From: Pseudomonas entomophila
GTDB taxonomy: Bacteria > Pseudomonadota > Gammaproteobacteria > Pseudomonadales > Pseudomonadaceae
DNA length: 64,000 bases
Assembly: GCF_029478665.1 (NCBI RefSeq)
Contig: NZ_JARPQB010000010.1
Span: 1-64,000 of the forward strand
Reading direction: 5' to 3'
The notes under the pieces were generated by a model, which had not been told where the DNA came from, ran no database searches, and worked only from the letters and a program-made list of their open reading frames with translations. Both the position numbers and the translations under genes were made by a program. Positions 1 to 9,084 of the stretch are shown piece by piece; position 1 is the first letter of the stretch; each line of letters begins with the position of its first letter.

Positions 1-31
1 AGCAGCTAGACAGTGTGGGCGAGTCCATACA

Positions 32-114
32 TAGGAGCGGCTTGAGCCGCGATCACCCACAAAGTGGGTGCCACACACCGTGGTGCCTGCATCGCGGCTA
101 AAGCCGCTCCTACA
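32..114. repeat. REP-like inverted pair
   Basis: Two imperfect copies of a Pseudomonas REP-type palindrome (TAGGAGCGGCTTGAGCCGCG and, inverted, CGCGGCTAAAGCCGCTCCTA) face each other across about 40 bases. The pair lies downstream of the NlpC/P60 gene and could stop transcription or protect the mRNA end. The rest of positions 1-135 shows no gene. Confidence 0.75.
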
Positions 115-135
115 AGGAGCGTGCCGAATTTTTAC

Positions 136-783
136 TCAGCGCTTGGCCAGGCTCAGCGTCTGCTGTTGAGTCTTGGGCAGCACGCGCTTGGCCACCACGT
201 AACGCTTCTGCCAGTAGGGCTTTTCCAGGCTGTCGATGCTTACCCGCTTGCCGGTGCGTGGCGCGTGGATGAAGCGATCGTTGCCCAGGTAGATGGCGAC
301 GTGGTTGACCCGGCGGCTCTGGATGTTGAAGAAGATCAGGTCGCCCGGTTTGAGGTCGTCCCGCGCCACTTTCACGCCCTGGCCCTGGGCCATGGCGTTG
401 GAGGTGCGCGGCAGGTCGACGTCGGCCACATCGTTGAAGGCGTACTTGACCAGGCCGCTGCAGTCGAAGCCCTTCTTCGGTGTGCTGCCGCCCCAGCGAT
501 AGGGGGTGCCGAGCACGTTCACGGCGCGGCTGAGCACTTCACTGCTCTGCTTGGGCGACATGGCCACGGCCTGCAGCGCCTGGTGCTTGGCGGCATTGCT
601 CGGGCGGGCCTGCACGTTCAGGGTGCTTTTGCGGTACTGGACCGGGGCGCGTTTCACCGTGGCGTCGGCGTTGGTCGTATAACCGGTGAAACCGCTGGGA
701 AGACGTTGCTCACGATTGGTGGCGTGGGCGGCCAGGGGCAATAATAGGCAGAGGGTCAGCCATGTCTTGAGGAAAGGCGGCAT
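136..783 (-). CDS. NlpC/P60 family cell-wall endopeptidase (C40)
   Basis: This 215-residue protein starts with a signal peptide (hydrophobic stretch at about residues 8-20, ending AAHA) and has a C-terminal NlpC/P60 domain from about residue 83. The catalytic Cys lies in FDCSGLV, the His in NHVAIYLG, and a third polar residue probably in RFIHAP. Such enzymes cut peptide stems of peptidoglycan (usually the gamma-D-Glu-diaminopimelate bond) in the periplasm, as in the Spr/MepS type. There is no lipobox, so it is probably soluble in the periplasm. The basic, low-complexity region at residues 25-75 is typical of the Pseudomonas homologues. It stands alone, with the divergent TM2 gene upstream. 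Function is inferred from the domain; the exact substrate is unknown. Confidence 0.9.
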   Translation of the reverse strand: MPPFLKTWLTLCLLLPLAAHATNREQRLPSGFTGYTTNADATVKRAPVQYRKSTLNVQARPSNAAKHQALQAVAMSPKQSSEVLSRAVNVLGTPYRWGGSTPKKGFDCSGLVKYAFNDVADVDLPRTSNAMAQGQGVKVARDDLKPGDLIFFNIQSRRVNHVAIYLGNDRFIHAPRTGKRVSIDSLEKPYWQKRYVVAKRVLPKTQQQTLSLAKR

Positions 784-941
784 AGATGAAGCTCTTTATA
801 AGTGTTGGCGCGCAACTTTATAACAGCTTTTTGATCTCATTCTGATCCACTGGTCGTTTGGTTCCGTACCATACGTCGGGTCAAAACGAAAAAGTCACAT
901 TTTCCGTTAGAAAATTTTCAGCTATCCCGCGAGGGCTTCGA

Positions 942-1367
942 ATGAATGGTTATCAACAGGGGGCGCCCCTGCATGACACCCACAGCAAGGTGCTCGGCTA
1001 CCTGCTGTGGATCTTCGGCTTTACCGGCGCGCACCGCTTCTACTACGGCAAGCCGATCACCGGGACGATCTGGTTCTTCACCCTTGGGCTGTTGGGTATC
1101 GGCTGGCTGATCGACCTGTTCCTGATCCCGTCGATGGACCGCGAGGCGGACATGCGCTTCGAGTCAGGCGGCGTGGATTACAACCTGGCGTGGATCTTCC
1201 TGACCTTCCTCGGCGTGTTCGGCGTGCACCGCCTGTACCAGGGCAAGTGGATCAGCGCATTGATCTACCTGTTCACCGGCGGCGTGTTCCTGCTGGGTGT
1301 GCTGTATGACTTCTGGACGCTCAACAGCCAGATTTCGCAGGTAAACGCCGAGCGTCGGCGGGCATGA
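942..1367 (+). CDS. TM2 domain membrane protein
   Basis: The protein has 141 residues from ATG 942, preceded by GAGGG at short distance. An upstream extension to 858 is open but has a different residue character and no ribosome-binding site. Two TM2-type units are visible: residues about 14-55 (GFTGAHRFYYGK followed by hydrophobic segments) and about 85-125 (GVFGVHRLYQGK followed by hydrophobic segments). Each carries the G-x-H-R-F/L-Y turn between membrane helices, giving about four helices in the inner membrane. The biochemical function of bacterial TM2 proteins is not established. The gene is monocistronic and ends at a strong terminator. Confidence 0.88.
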   Translation: MNGYQQGAPLHDTHSKVLGYLLWIFGFTGAHRFYYGKPITGTIWFFTLGLLGIGWLIDLFLIPSMDREADMRFESGGVDYNLAWIFLTFLGVFGVHRLYQGKWISALIYLFTGGVFLLGVLYDFWTLNSQISQVNAERRRA

Positions 1368-1370
1368 AAA

Positions 1371-1401
1371 AAGGCCTTGTCGCCACCGACGACAAGGCCT
1401 T
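1371..1401. terminator. Bidirectional intrinsic terminator
   Basis: A perfect 12-base stem (1371-1382 with 1390-1401) closes a 7-base loop. An A-run precedes it and a T-run follows it, so it can terminate both the TM2 gene (plus) and the argS-SPOR transcript (minus), which converge here. Confidence 0.9.
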
Positions 1402-1406
1402 TTCAG

Positions 1407-2111
1407 TTACTGGCGCCGCTGTTGCAGCAGCAGGTTGCTGAAGCCTGCCCCTGCCAACTGCTTCTGCGCCACGGTCAGCTGTTCGCGGTTGCTGAACGGA
1501 CCGACCATCACCCGATACCAGGTCTCGTCCTTGACCGTGCCCGACTCCACCTTCACGGCCTGGCCAAGCAGGATGATCTGCGCGCGGACCTTGTCGGCGT
1601 CGGCCTGCTTGCGGAACGAGCCAGCCTGCAGGAAGAACTGAGTGGTGGCGGCCGGCTTGATCACCGGTGGCGCGGGTGGTGGCGTTTGCCCCAGCAATGC
1701 CGCCTGGGCGCGAGCCGTGTCGATTTTCGCCGCTTCCGCTGGGGTCACCGGTGTGCTCGGTACCGGGGGTTGCGCTGGTACGGGCGGTGTTTTCTCCGGC
1801 ACTGCCTCGGGCGGCACGATCACCTCCGACTCCGGCAGCAGGGTGTAGAAGTCGTACTTCGGCTTCACCGGCTGCTGCAGTGCGGGCGTGGTGGCCTTGT
1901 TCGCCTCGGCGACCTTCTCCGGCTTCTGCTGCTCGGGCTTGGTGCGCTTGATGTCGTCACCGCCGGGCTCGAGCTTCATCAGGAAGACGATGAAGGCGCC
2001 GACCGTGAGGCCGACCGCCAGCCATACCCAGCCCGGGATCGGCTGCTTGCTGGCAGGCGGCTGGGAGCGGCTGGCGCCACGCTTGGGTGCGGGTTTCTTC
2101 TTTGCAGCCAA
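1407..2111 (-). CDS. SPOR domain, single-pass membrane protein (FtsN-like)
   Basis: This 234-residue protein has a Lys/Arg-rich cytoplasmic N-terminus (residues 1-25), one membrane helix (about 28-46, GWVWLAVGLTVGAFIVFLM), a Pro-rich periplasmic linker, and a C-terminal SPOR domain (about 155-232). SPOR domains bind denuded septal peptidoglycan, so it probably acts at the division septum or envelope. The architecture is that of FtsN, but another FtsN may exist elsewhere, so I give no symbol. The start is TTG at 2111, one base after the argS stop, so translation is probably coupled to argS. Confidence 0.88.
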   Translation of the reverse strand: MAAKKKPAPKRGASRSQPPASKQPIPGWVWLAVGLTVGAFIVFLMKLEPGGDDIKRTKPEQQKPEKVAEANKATTPALQQPVKPKYDFYTLLPESEVIVPPEAVPEKTPPVPAQPPVPSTPVTPAEAAKIDTARAQAALLGQTPPPAPPVIKPAATTQFFLQAGSFRKQADADKVRAQIILLGQAVKVESGTVKDETWYRVMVGPFSNREQLTVAQKQLAGAGFSNLLLQQRRQ

Positions 2112-2112
2112 C

Positions 2113-3849
2113 TTACATGCGCTCCAGGGTTTCCAGGCCGAGCAGTTCCAGGCCCTGCTTGAGGGTGCGACCGGTCAGGGCGGCCAGGCGCAGGCGGCTC
2201 TGCTGTTGCTCGGCGGTTTCGGCGGCGAGGATCGGGCAGTTCTCGTAGAAGCTGGAGAACAGGCCGGCGAGGTCGTACAGGTAGCTGCACAGCACGTGCG
2301 GCGTACCCTTGTCGGCGACGTTGTTGAGGATCTCGCCGAACTGCGCCAGGCGCGCGGCCAGGTCCTGCTCGTGGGCGGCCTGCAGCACGATGTTGCCGTC
2401 GATTTCGTCGAAGCCCTTGCCGAGCTTGCGGAACACACCGGCCACGCGGGTGTAGGCGTACAGCAGGTATGGCGCGGTGTTGCCTTCGAAGTTGAGCATC
2501 AGTTCGAAGTTGAAGCTGTAGTCGCTGGTGCGGTGTTTCGACAGGTCGGCGTACTTGACCGCGCCGATGCCCACCACCTCACCGATCTTGCGCAGTTCGT
2601 CCTCGGCCAGGCTCGGGTTTTTCTCCTTGACCAGGGCGTAGGCACGCTCCTTGGCTTCAGTGAGCAGGTCGATCAGCTTGACGGTGCCGCCATCGCGGGT
2701 CTTGAACGGGCGGCCATCGGCGCCGTTCATGGTGCCGAAGCCCATGTGCTCCATCTTCATCGGATGGCCGACGAAGCCGGCACGGCGGGCCACTTCGAAC
2801 ACCTGGTTGAAATGCAGGGCCTGGCGCTGGTCGACGAAATACAGGGCGCGGTCGGCCTGAAGCTGGTTGCTGCGGTAGCGCACGGCGGCCAGGTCAGTGG
2901 TGGCGTACAGGTAGCCGCCGTCGGCCTTCTGCACGATCACCGGCAGGGGCTCGCCTTCGGTGTTCTTGAACTCCTCGAGGAACACGCACTGGGCGCCCTG
3001 GCTTTCAACCAGCAGGCCTTTGCTCTTCAGGTCGGCGACCACGTTGGCCAGGTCGTCGTTGTAGGCGCTCTCGCCCATCACGTCGGCCATGGTCAGCTTG
3101 ACGTTGAGCAGCTCGTAGGTCTTCTGGCAGTGGGACAGGGAGATGTCCTTGAAGCGTGTCCACAGCGCCAGGCAGTCTGGGTCGCCGGCCTGCAACTTGA
3201 CCACCAGGCCGCGGGCGCGGGTGGCAAATTCCTCGGACTCGTCGAAGCGCTTCTTCGCCGCGCGGTAGAAGTTCTCCAGGTCAGACAGTTCGTCGCTGGT
3301 GATCGGGTTTTCTTCAAGATACGCCAGCAGCATGCCGAACTGGGTGCCCCAGTCGCCCACGTGGTTCTGGCGGATGACGTCGTCACCGAGGAACTCCAGC
3401 ACGCGTGCGACGCTGTCGCCGATAATGGTCGAGCGCAGGTGGCCGACGTGCATCTCCTTGGCCAGGTTCGGCGCCGACATGTCGATCACGACTTTTTCGC
3501 TCGGCCCGGCCTTGCGCACGCCCAGGTGGCCGTCGGCCAGGGCGGCGTCGAGGCGGGAGGCCAGGGCGTCGGTGTTCTGGAAGAAGTTCAGGAAGCCAGG
3601 GCCGGCGATCTCGACCTTGGTGATGTCGTCGCTCTTCGGCAGGGCGGCGATCAGCTTCTCGGCCAGGTCGCGCGGCTTCATGCCGGCCGGCTTGGCCAGC
3701 ATCATGGCGATGTTGCTGGCGAAGTCGCCGTGGGTCTTGTCCCGGGCGTTTTCCACCTGGATCGCCGGCGTCAGCCCTTCAGGCAACACACCTTCGGTGA
3801 CGAGTTGGGTGAGGGCTTGCTGGATCAGCTGGCGAATGGTGTCTTTCAT
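2113..3849 (-). CDS. argS: Arginine--tRNA ligase
   Basis: ArgRS charges tRNA-Arg with arginine in the cytoplasm. The 578-residue length is normal for bacteria. The N-terminal add-1 domain (about 1-100) is followed by the class I catalytic core with the HIGH-type signature in [10 protein letters not shown] (about residue 132) and the arginine-binding residues around it, then the C-terminal anticodon-binding DALR domain ending [10 protein letters not shown]. The ATG at 3849 starts [16 protein letters not shown], typical of the family. It is followed at once by the SPOR gene. Upstream lies a REP element and then priA, so transcription probably starts in the 200-base gap. Confidence 0.97.
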   Translation of the reverse strand: MKDTIRQLIQQALTQLVTEGVLPEGLTPAIQVENARDKTHGDFASNIAMMLAKPAGMKPRDLAEKLIAALPKSDDITKVEIAGPGFLNFFQNTDALASRLDAALADGHLGVRKAGPSEKVVIDMSAPNLAKEMHVGHLRSTIIGDSVARVLEFLGDDVIRQNHVGDWGTQFGMLLAYLEENPITSDELSDLENFYRAAKKRFDESEEFATRARGLVVKLQAGDPDCLALWTRFKDISLSHCQKTYELLNVKLTMADVMGESAYNDDLANVVADLKSKGLLVESQGAQCVFLEEFKNTEGEPLPVIVQKADGGYLYATTDLAAVRYRSNQLQADRALYFVDQRQALHFNQVFEVARRAGFVGHPMKMEHMGFGTMNGADGRPFKTRDGGTVKLIDLLTEAKERAYALVKEKNPSLAEDELRKIGEVVGIGAVKYADLSKHRTSDYSFNFELMLNFEGNTAPYLLYAYTRVAGVFRKLGKGFDEIDGNIVLQAAHEQDLAARLAQFGEILNNVADKGTPHVLCSYLYDLAGLFSSFYENCPILAAETAEQQQSRLRLAALTGRTLKQGLELLGLETLERM

Positions 3850-3983
3850 GGGCTTCTCTTTTCGACCGCAAGCGCGGTGAGCGCTTCGATGCGCAGGTGG
3901 AAAAACTGGGCATTATCCGTTGCCGAGGGCGGGTTGCCAACCTTTGGGGCGGGAATGTATGTCCCGGCAGGCGGCTGCGCCCC

Positions 3984-4047
3984 CTGCAGGAGCGGGTTTA
4001 CCCGTGAGCACCGGGTTGCCTTGTTCGCCGGCAAGCCGGCTCCTACC
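3984..4047. repeat. REP-like elements
   Basis: A degenerate copy (GCAGGAGCGGGTTTACCCG) is followed by a canonical one (TTCGCCGGCAAGCCGGCTCC) between priA and argS. The second belongs to the same family as the copies near 9.0, 26.8 and 51.1 kb. Confidence 0.7.
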
Positions 4048-4054
4048 GGGGGTG

Positions 4055-6274
4055 TTAATAGAGGTCGACCGGGTCGACATCCAGCGACCAGCGCACCTGC
4101 CGCCCCGAAGGCATCTGCTCCAACACTAGCAACCACGCACTGATCAGTCGATGCAGCGGCGCCCGGGCATTGGCCTGGAGCAATAGTTGCGCACGGAACC
4201 GTCCCGCTCGTCGCTCCATGGGCGCCGGGACCGGGCCCAGCAGCTCAATGCCGTGCAGGCCTTGTTCGGCGAGCACGCGCTCGGCGGCGGCGCAGGCTTC
4301 GTCGAGGAAGGCTTCCGCCTGGCCTGGCTTATGGGCATCGGCGCGCAACAGGGCCAGGTGGGCGAACGGCGGCAGGCCGGCGGCGCGGCGCTCGCTCAGG
4401 GCCTGCTCGGCGAAGGCGAAATAGCCCTGTTCGGTGAGTTGCACCAGCAACGGATGGTCGGCCAAGTGCGTCTGCACGATGACCTTGCCCGGTTCTTCGG
4501 CGCGCCCGGCGCGGCCAGCGACTTGTACGATCAGCTGGGCCATGCGCTCGCTGGCGCGGAAGTCGCCGGAGAACAGGCCGCCATCGGCATCGAGGATGGC
4601 CACCAGGGTGACGCGGGGGAAGTGGTGCCCCTTGGCCAGCATCTGGGTGCCCACCAGGATGCTCGGCTGGCCGCGCTGGATGGTGGTGAACAGGTTGTGC
4701 ATGGCGTCCTTGCGCGAGGTGCTGTCGCGGTCGACGCGCAGGATCGGATAGTCCGGGAACAGCACTTTCAGGCGCTCCTCGGCGCGTTCTGTCCCGGCAC
4801 CCACCGGCCGCAAGTCGACGTGGGCGCACTGCGGGCACTGCAGCGGCAGGCGTTCGTCATAGCCGCAATGGTGGCAGCGCAGCACGGCGGAGCGCTGGTG
4901 CACGGTCATGCGTGCGTCGCAGCGCGGGCATTCCGAGAGCCAGCCGCAATCGTGGCACAGCAGGGTGGGGGCGAAGCCGCGACGATTGAGGAAAACCAGC
5001 ACCTGCTGGCCGGCTTCAAGGGTCTGGCGGATGGCCTGTTGCAATGGCCCGCTGATGCCGCTGTCCAGCGGCAGGCTGCGCACGTCCAGGCGCAGGAAGC
5101 GCGGGGCGCGGGCACCGCCGGCGCGCTGGTTCATGCGCAGCAGGCCATAGCGGCCGCTGTGGGCGTTATGCAGGCTTTCCAGTGAAGGGGTGGCCGAGCC
5201 CAGCAGGATCGGGATGTTCTCCTGATGCGCACGCACCACGGCCAGGTCGCGCGCGTGATAGCGCAGGCCTTCCTGCTGTTTATAGGAGCCGTCGTGCTCT
5301 TCGTCGATGATGATCAGGCCTGGGTTCTTCATCGGCGTGAACAGCGCCGAGCGAGTCCCGATGATGATATCCGCCTCGCCATCGCGGGCCGCCAGCCAGG
5401 CGTCCAGGCGCTCGCGGTCGCCCACTGCTGAATGCAGCAGGGCGATACGTGCGTTGAAACGCTGCTCGAAACGTTGCAGGGTCTGCGGGCCGAGGTTGAT
5501 CTCGGGGATCAGGATCAGCGCTTGCTTGCCGGCCTCCAGTGTCTCGCGGATCAGTTGCAGGTAGACCTCGGTCTTGCCGCTGCCGGTGACGCCGGCCAGA
5601 AGAAAGGCGTGGAATGCGCCAAAGCCCGAGCGCACCGCCTCGAAAGCGGCGCGCTGCTCTTCGTTCAGCGGCAGTTCCGGCCGGGCCAGCCAGTGCTCGT
5701 GGCGTGCTGGCGGCAGGTGGCGGCGTACTTCAACCTGGACCAGCTCCTTGGCCAGCAGCAGGTCAAGGCTGTCCTTGTTCAACCCCATCTTGGCCAGCAC
5801 GCTGTGGGCCACGCCGTGGTGATGTTGCGACAGGGTCTTGAGCGCCTCGCGCTGGCGTGGGGCGCGGGTGATGCGTGGGTCGTCCAGGCGGGCGCCCGGC
5901 GCGACATGCCAGAAGCGCTCTTGGCGCACTTCGGCGGCCTCGCCTTGGCGCAACAGCGTGGGCAGCGCCCAGTTCAGGGTGTCCCCCAGGCTGTGCTGGT
6001 AGTACTGGGCGGTCCACAGGCACAGCTTGAACAGTGCCGGTGGTAGCGGTGAAACCGGATCGAGCAGGGCGCTTGCCGGCTTGAGCTTGTCGGCGGGCAC
6101 CTCGCTCTTGTCGGCGACCTCCACCAGCACGCCGATCATCTCGCGACGGCCGAACGGCACGCGCAGGCGCATGCCGGGGGTCAGTGCCTGGCGCGCCATG
6201 CTCGCGGGCGCCCGGTAGTCGAACAGGCGACGCAGGGGCGAGGGCAGGGCGAGGCGCAGGATGACGTCGGACAC
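4055..6274 (-). CDS. priA: Primosomal protein N' (replication restart helicase)
   Basis: PriA recognises stalled forks and D-loops and reloads the replicative helicase. From GTG 6274 the protein has 739 residues, starting VSDVILRLALPSPLRR, the usual start of Pseudomonas PriA. The frame is open to a GTG at 6301, but that start has no ribosome-binding site. Visible are the N-terminal DNA-binding domain, Walker A GVTGSGKTE, the DEEH box IIDEEHDGSYKQQ, and the zinc-binding region with paired cysteines (CHDCGW, CPRCD, CHHCGY, CPQCAH) inserted in the helicase core, then QVAGRAGR. The gene ends close to the REP elements upstream of argS and diverges from rpmE. Confidence 0.95.
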   Translation of the reverse strand: MSDVILRLALPSPLRRLFDYRAPASMARQALTPGMRLRVPFGRREMIGVLVEVADKSEVPADKLKPASALLDPVSPLPPALFKLCLWTAQYYQHSLGDTLNWALPTLLRQGEAAEVRQERFWHVAPGARLDDPRITRAPRQREALKTLSQHHHGVAHSVLAKMGLNKDSLDLLLAKELVQVEVRRHLPPARHEHWLARPELPLNEEQRAAFEAVRSGFGAFHAFLLAGVTGSGKTEVYLQLIRETLEAGKQALILIPEINLGPQTLQRFEQRFNARIALLHSAVGDRERLDAWLAARDGEADIIIGTRSALFTPMKNPGLIIIDEEHDGSYKQQEGLRYHARDLAVVRAHQENIPILLGSATPSLESLHNAHSGRYGLLRMNQRAGGARAPRFLRLDVRSLPLDSGISGPLQQAIRQTLEAGQQVLVFLNRRGFAPTLLCHDCGWLSECPRCDARMTVHQRSAVLRCHHCGYDERLPLQCPQCAHVDLRPVGAGTERAEERLKVLFPDYPILRVDRDSTSRKDAMHNLFTTIQRGQPSILVGTQMLAKGHHFPRVTLVAILDADGGLFSGDFRASERMAQLIVQVAGRAGRAEEPGKVIVQTHLADHPLLVQLTEQGYFAFAEQALSERRAAGLPPFAHLALLRADAHKPGQAEAFLDEACAAAERVLAEQGLHGIELLGPVPAPMERRAGRFRAQLLLQANARAPLHRLISAWLLVLEQMPSGRQVRWSLDVDPVDLY

Positions 6275-6345
6275 GCGGAAGGTCTCTGGAGGGCGTTTCA
6301 CAAATCAGGCGAGCCTAGCAGACGACGGTCGGTGCAAGCGACAAC

Positions 6346-6373
6346 TTGCGTTGGCTTGGCGCTCTGGTATTAT
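6346..6373 (+). promoter_or_regulatory. Predicted sigma-70 promoter for rpmE
   Basis: TTGCGT (6346-6351) and TATTAT (6368-6373) are 16 bases apart, with TG at 6365-6366 giving an extended -10. It lies about 70 bases upstream of rpmE in the gap that diverges from priA. Confidence 0.55.
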
Positions 6374-6443
6374 TCGCCGCCTAATTACGTGCGGTATTCA
6401 ACAATAGGTGTTGGGTGGCGGCACGCAGCTCGAGGAAGTGACC

Positions 6444-6659
6444 ATGAAAGCAGATATTCATCCGAACTACGAAGTAGTTGCAGTCACCTGCAGCTGCGGC
6501 AACAAGTTTGAAACCCGTTCGACCCTGGGCAGCGTCCTGGCGATCGACGTTTGCAACCTGTGCCACCCGTTCTACACCGGTAAGCAGAAAGTCCTGGACA
6601 CCGGTGGTCGCGTACAGAAGTTCGCCGATCGCTTCGGTATGTTCGGTACCAAGAAGTAA
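6444..6659 (+). CDS. rpmE: 50S ribosomal protein L31 (zinc-binding type)
   Basis: L31 lies on the central protuberance of the large subunit and bridges to the small subunit. From ATG 6444, preceded by GAGGAAG, it has 71 residues. Cys16, Cys18, Cys37 and Cys40 (CSC and CNLC) make the zinc-binding (C+) form; zinc-starved bacteria often carry a second C- paralogue, which is not in this window. It has its own promoter and a terminator that lies inside the next gene (6704-6730). Confidence 0.97.
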   Translation: MKADIHPNYEVVAVTCSCGNKFETRSTLGSVLAIDVCNLCHPFYTGKQKVLDTGGRVQKFADRFGMFGTKK

Positions 6660-6661
6660 TC

Positions 6662-7483
6662 ATGCGCATGGCGAATCTCTCGAGGTTCGCGCTGCTGCAA
6701 AAGAAGGCGCCCCTTGTGGGCGCCTTTTTTGTGGGCGCGATCTGGCATTTTCCGGCCCAGGCCTTCTGCCCGCTGCCTGAAAGCCCGCAGCAGGTGGCGG
6801 TGCGCAGCGTGGTCGATGGCGACACCGTGCGCCTGGTTGATGGCCGCAGCGTACGGCTCATCGGCATCAATGCGCCGGAGATCGGCCGCAAGGGGCGAAC
6901 CAGCGAACCCTATGCCGAGGCCGCCAAGCGGCGGTTGCAGGCGCTGGTCAAGGCCAGTGATGGTCGTATCGGGCTGGTCCCGGGTGTCGAGGGCAAGGAC
7001 AAGTACGGCCGCACGCTGGCGCACCTGTACGGTCGGTCTGGCGACAATCTGGAAGCACAATTGCTCAGCGAAGGGCTTGGCTACCGGGTAGCGATCGCAC
7101 CCAACGTCGAGCTGGCCAGCTGTCAGCAGCAAGCGGAACAAGCCGCTCGAAAGGCGAGGTTCGGGCTCTGGCGAGCGTCGCCGGTGTTGCCTGCGGAGCA
7201 CGTGCGGCAGTCAGGGTTTGCGGTGATTGTTGGTAAAGTCACGGTCATCGAGCGCAATCGTGGCGGTGTCTGGCTGGAACTCGACGACTCGGTGGTGCTG
7301 CAGATTCCCGCTCGTCTGCAGCGCAACTTCCCTGCCAGCTTCTTCGCTAACCTCAAGGGACGCCAGGTCGAGGCGCGTGGCTGGGTGCTGGATCGTTCCC
7401 GCAAGGGTGGGCTCAGGCCCGGGCAGCAACGCTGGCTGTTGCCATTGACCGATCCGAGCATGCTGGAGCCTGTTTCCGGTTAA
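6662..7483 (+). CDS. Secreted thermonuclease (SNase) family protein with OB-like C-terminal domain
   Basis: The protein has 273 residues. A basic n-region and hydrophobic segment at about residues 16-30 ending PAQA form a signal peptide. The SNase domain covers about residues 44-160: VVDGDTVRL and INAPEIG carry acidic metal ligands, and YGRTLAHLYG carries a conserved Arg. Residues about 185-262 form a second beta-rich segment (VGKVTVIERNRGGVWLELDD) that resembles an OB fold; this is inference. It would cut nucleic acids in the periplasm or outside the cell. The gene starts two bases after rpmE, and the rpmE terminator is embedded in its codons 15-23, so read-through or a separate promoter is needed. 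GTG 6731 is an alternative start but would lose the charged n-region. Confidence 0.88.
   Translation: MRMANLSRFALLQKKAPLVGAFFVGAIWHFPAQAFCPLPESPQQVAVRSVVDGDTVRLVDGRSVRLIGINAPEIGRKGRTSEPYAEAAKRRLQALVKASDGRIGLVPGVEGKDKYGRTLAHLYGRSGDNLEAQLLSEGLGYRVAIAPNVELASCQQQAEQAARKARFGLWRASPVLPAEHVRQSGFAVIVGKVTVIERNRGGVWLELDDSVVLQIPARLQRNFPASFFANLKGRQVEARGWVLDRSRKGGLRPGQQRWLLPLTDPSMLEPVSG
6704..6730 (+). terminator. rpmE intrinsic terminator inside the nuclease gene
   Basis: AAGGCGCCC (6704-6712) pairs perfectly with GGGCGCCTT (6718-6726) around a CTTGT loop, and six T residues (6725-6730) follow. It is placed as the rpmE terminator but is read in frame by the next gene, where it encodes part of the hydrophobic signal-peptide core. 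Confidence 0.85.
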
Positions 7484-7662
7484 ATACTTGTAGACAGTTT
7501 GCTATTGGATTGTACACACTGGGTTCCGTAAGCCCCGTGGGTTATAGCGTAAAGTCGTAGGCCAGAGGCCTTGACACATAGTGACCGGGCAGTCTTGTCG
7601 CCCCCCGGCTCTTTGCGTATCCTCGGCGGTCCGTCAGAACAGTAAATAGCGGAATGCCCATC

Positions 7663-8931
7663 ATGTCAGACCTGAAAACCGCCGCTCTCGAATACCACGC
7701 TCAGCCTCGTCCGGGGAAACTGAGCGTCGAGCTCTCCAAGCCAACCGCCACCGCCCGCGACCTCGCCCTGGCCTACAGCCCAGGCGTCGCCGAACCCGTG
7801 CGCGAGATCGGCCGTGATCCGGAGCTGGCCTACAAGTACACCGGCAAGGGCAACCTGGTTGCGGTGATTTCCGACGGTACCGCGATCCTTGGTCTGGGTG
7901 ACCTGGGCCCGCTGGCCTCGAAGCCGGTCATGGAAGGCAAGGGTGTTCTGTTCAAGCGTTTCGCCGGTATCGACGTGTTCGACATCGAGGTCGAGTCGGA
8001 AAGCCCGCAGGCCTTCATCGACACCGTGCGCCGCATCTCCATCACCTTCGGTGGCATCAACCTCGAGGACATCAAGGCGCCTGAGTGCTTCGAGATCGAG
8101 CGCACCCTGATCGAGCAGTGCGACATCCCGGTGTTCCACGATGACCAGCATGGCACCGCCATCGTCACCGCGGCCGGCATGATCAACGCCCTGGAAATCG
8201 CCGGCAAGAAGCTCGAAGACGCCAAGATCGTCTGCCTGGGCGCCGGCGCCGCGGCCATCTCCTGCATGAAGCTGCTGGTGAGCATGGGCGCCAAGGTCGA
8301 GAACATCTTCATGATCGACCGCAGCGGCGTGATCCATGCCGGCCGCGACGACCTGAACCAGTACAAGGCCCAGTTCGCTCACACCACCGACAAGCGCACC
8401 CTGGCTGACGCCCTGGATGGCGCCGACGTGTTCGTCGGTCTGTCCGGCCCGAACCTGCTGAGCCCTGAAGGCCTGAAGTCGATGGCCGCCAACCCGATCG
8501 TGTTCGCCTGCTCGAACCCGGACCCGGAAATCGCCCCGGAACTGGCCCACGCCACCCGCAGCGACGTGATCATGGCCACCGGTCGTTCCGACTACCCGAA
8601 CCAGGTCAACAACGTGCTGGGCTTCCCGTTCATCTTCCGTGGTGCCCTGGACGTTCGCGCCAAGCGCATCAACGAAGAAATGAAGATTGCCGCCGCCATC
8701 GCCCTGAAGGACCTGGCCAAGCTGCCGGTACCGAAGGAAGTCTGCGAGGCCTATGGCGTGCAGGCCCTGGAGTTCGGTCGCGAGTACATCATTCCGAAGC
8801 CACTGGATGCTCGCCTGATCACCGTGGTTTCCGATGCCGTGGCCAAGGCCGCCATCGAATCCGGCGTGGCGACCCTGCCGTATCCGAAGCACTACCCGCT
8901 GAAAAGCGTGGATGACGTGTTCAACGGCTGA
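7663..8931 (+). CDS. maeB: NAD(P)-dependent malic enzyme, short form
   Basis: Malic enzyme decarboxylates malate to pyruvate with NAD(P) reduction, supplying pyruvate and NADPH. From ATG 7663 it has 422 residues; an in-frame ATG at 7654 lies next to the AGCGGA box, whose spacing fits 7663 better. The N-terminal malic domain has YSPGVAEPVR and the conserved ECFEIE and DDQHGTA motifs with metal-binding acids; the NAD-binding domain has LGAGAAAISC. It ends at about residue 420, so it lacks the phosphotransacetylase-like domain of the 759-residue E. coli MaeB. It is monocistronic with its own terminator. Positions 7484-7662 upstream hold the promoter region; I see no clear operator there. Confidence 0.95.
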   Translation: MSDLKTAALEYHAQPRPGKLSVELSKPTATARDLALAYSPGVAEPVREIGRDPELAYKYTGKGNLVAVISDGTAILGLGDLGPLASKPVMEGKGVLFKRFAGIDVFDIEVESESPQAFIDTVRRISITFGGINLEDIKAPECFEIERTLIEQCDIPVFHDDQHGTAIVTAAGMINALEIAGKKLEDAKIVCLGAGAAAISCMKLLVSMGAKVENIFMIDRSGVIHAGRDDLNQYKAQFAHTTDKRTLADALDGADVFVGLSGPNLLSPEGLKSMAANPIVFACSNPDPEIAPELAHATRSDVIMATGRSDYPNQVNNVLGFPFIFRGALDVRAKRINEEMKIAAAIALKDLAKLPVPKEVCEAYGVQALEFGREYIIPKPLDARLITVVSDAVAKAAIESGVATLPYPKHYPLKSVDDVFNG

Positions 8932-8950
8932 TCCGGTCGTAGCGTCATGA

Positions 8951-8982
8951 AAAAGCCCCGGCTCGTGAGAGCCGGGGCTTTT
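8951..8982 (+). terminator. maeB intrinsic terminator
   Basis: A 14-base perfect stem (8951-8964 with 8969-8982) with a GTGA loop and a T-rich tail follows the stop codon by about 20 bases. Confidence 0.92.
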
Positions 8983-9018
8983 TGTTTGTCTCGAGTTCAG
9001 TGAGCGCTGTCAGGGCCA

Positions 9019-9072
9019 TTCGCCGGCAAGCCGGCTCCTACCTGACTGTGTAGGAGCCGGCTTGCCGGCGAA
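9019..9072. repeat. REP inverted pair
   Basis: TTCGCCGGCAAGCCGGCTCC and its exact inverse flank a 10-base spacer, giving a palindrome that can fold into a long cruciform. It sits between the convergent maeB and ponA genes. Confidence 0.9.
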
Positions 9073-9084
9073 CAGGTCGATGGG

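Noticed and set aside
1888..4143. A 751-codon plus-strand frame across the SPOR gene and argS
   Set aside because: It is antisense to argS, which has clear synthetase motifs, and its own sequence shows no domain.
6275..6301. Longer priA start at GTG 6301
   Set aside because: The nine extra codons have no ribosome-binding site ahead of them and the usual PriA N-terminus begins at GTG 6274.
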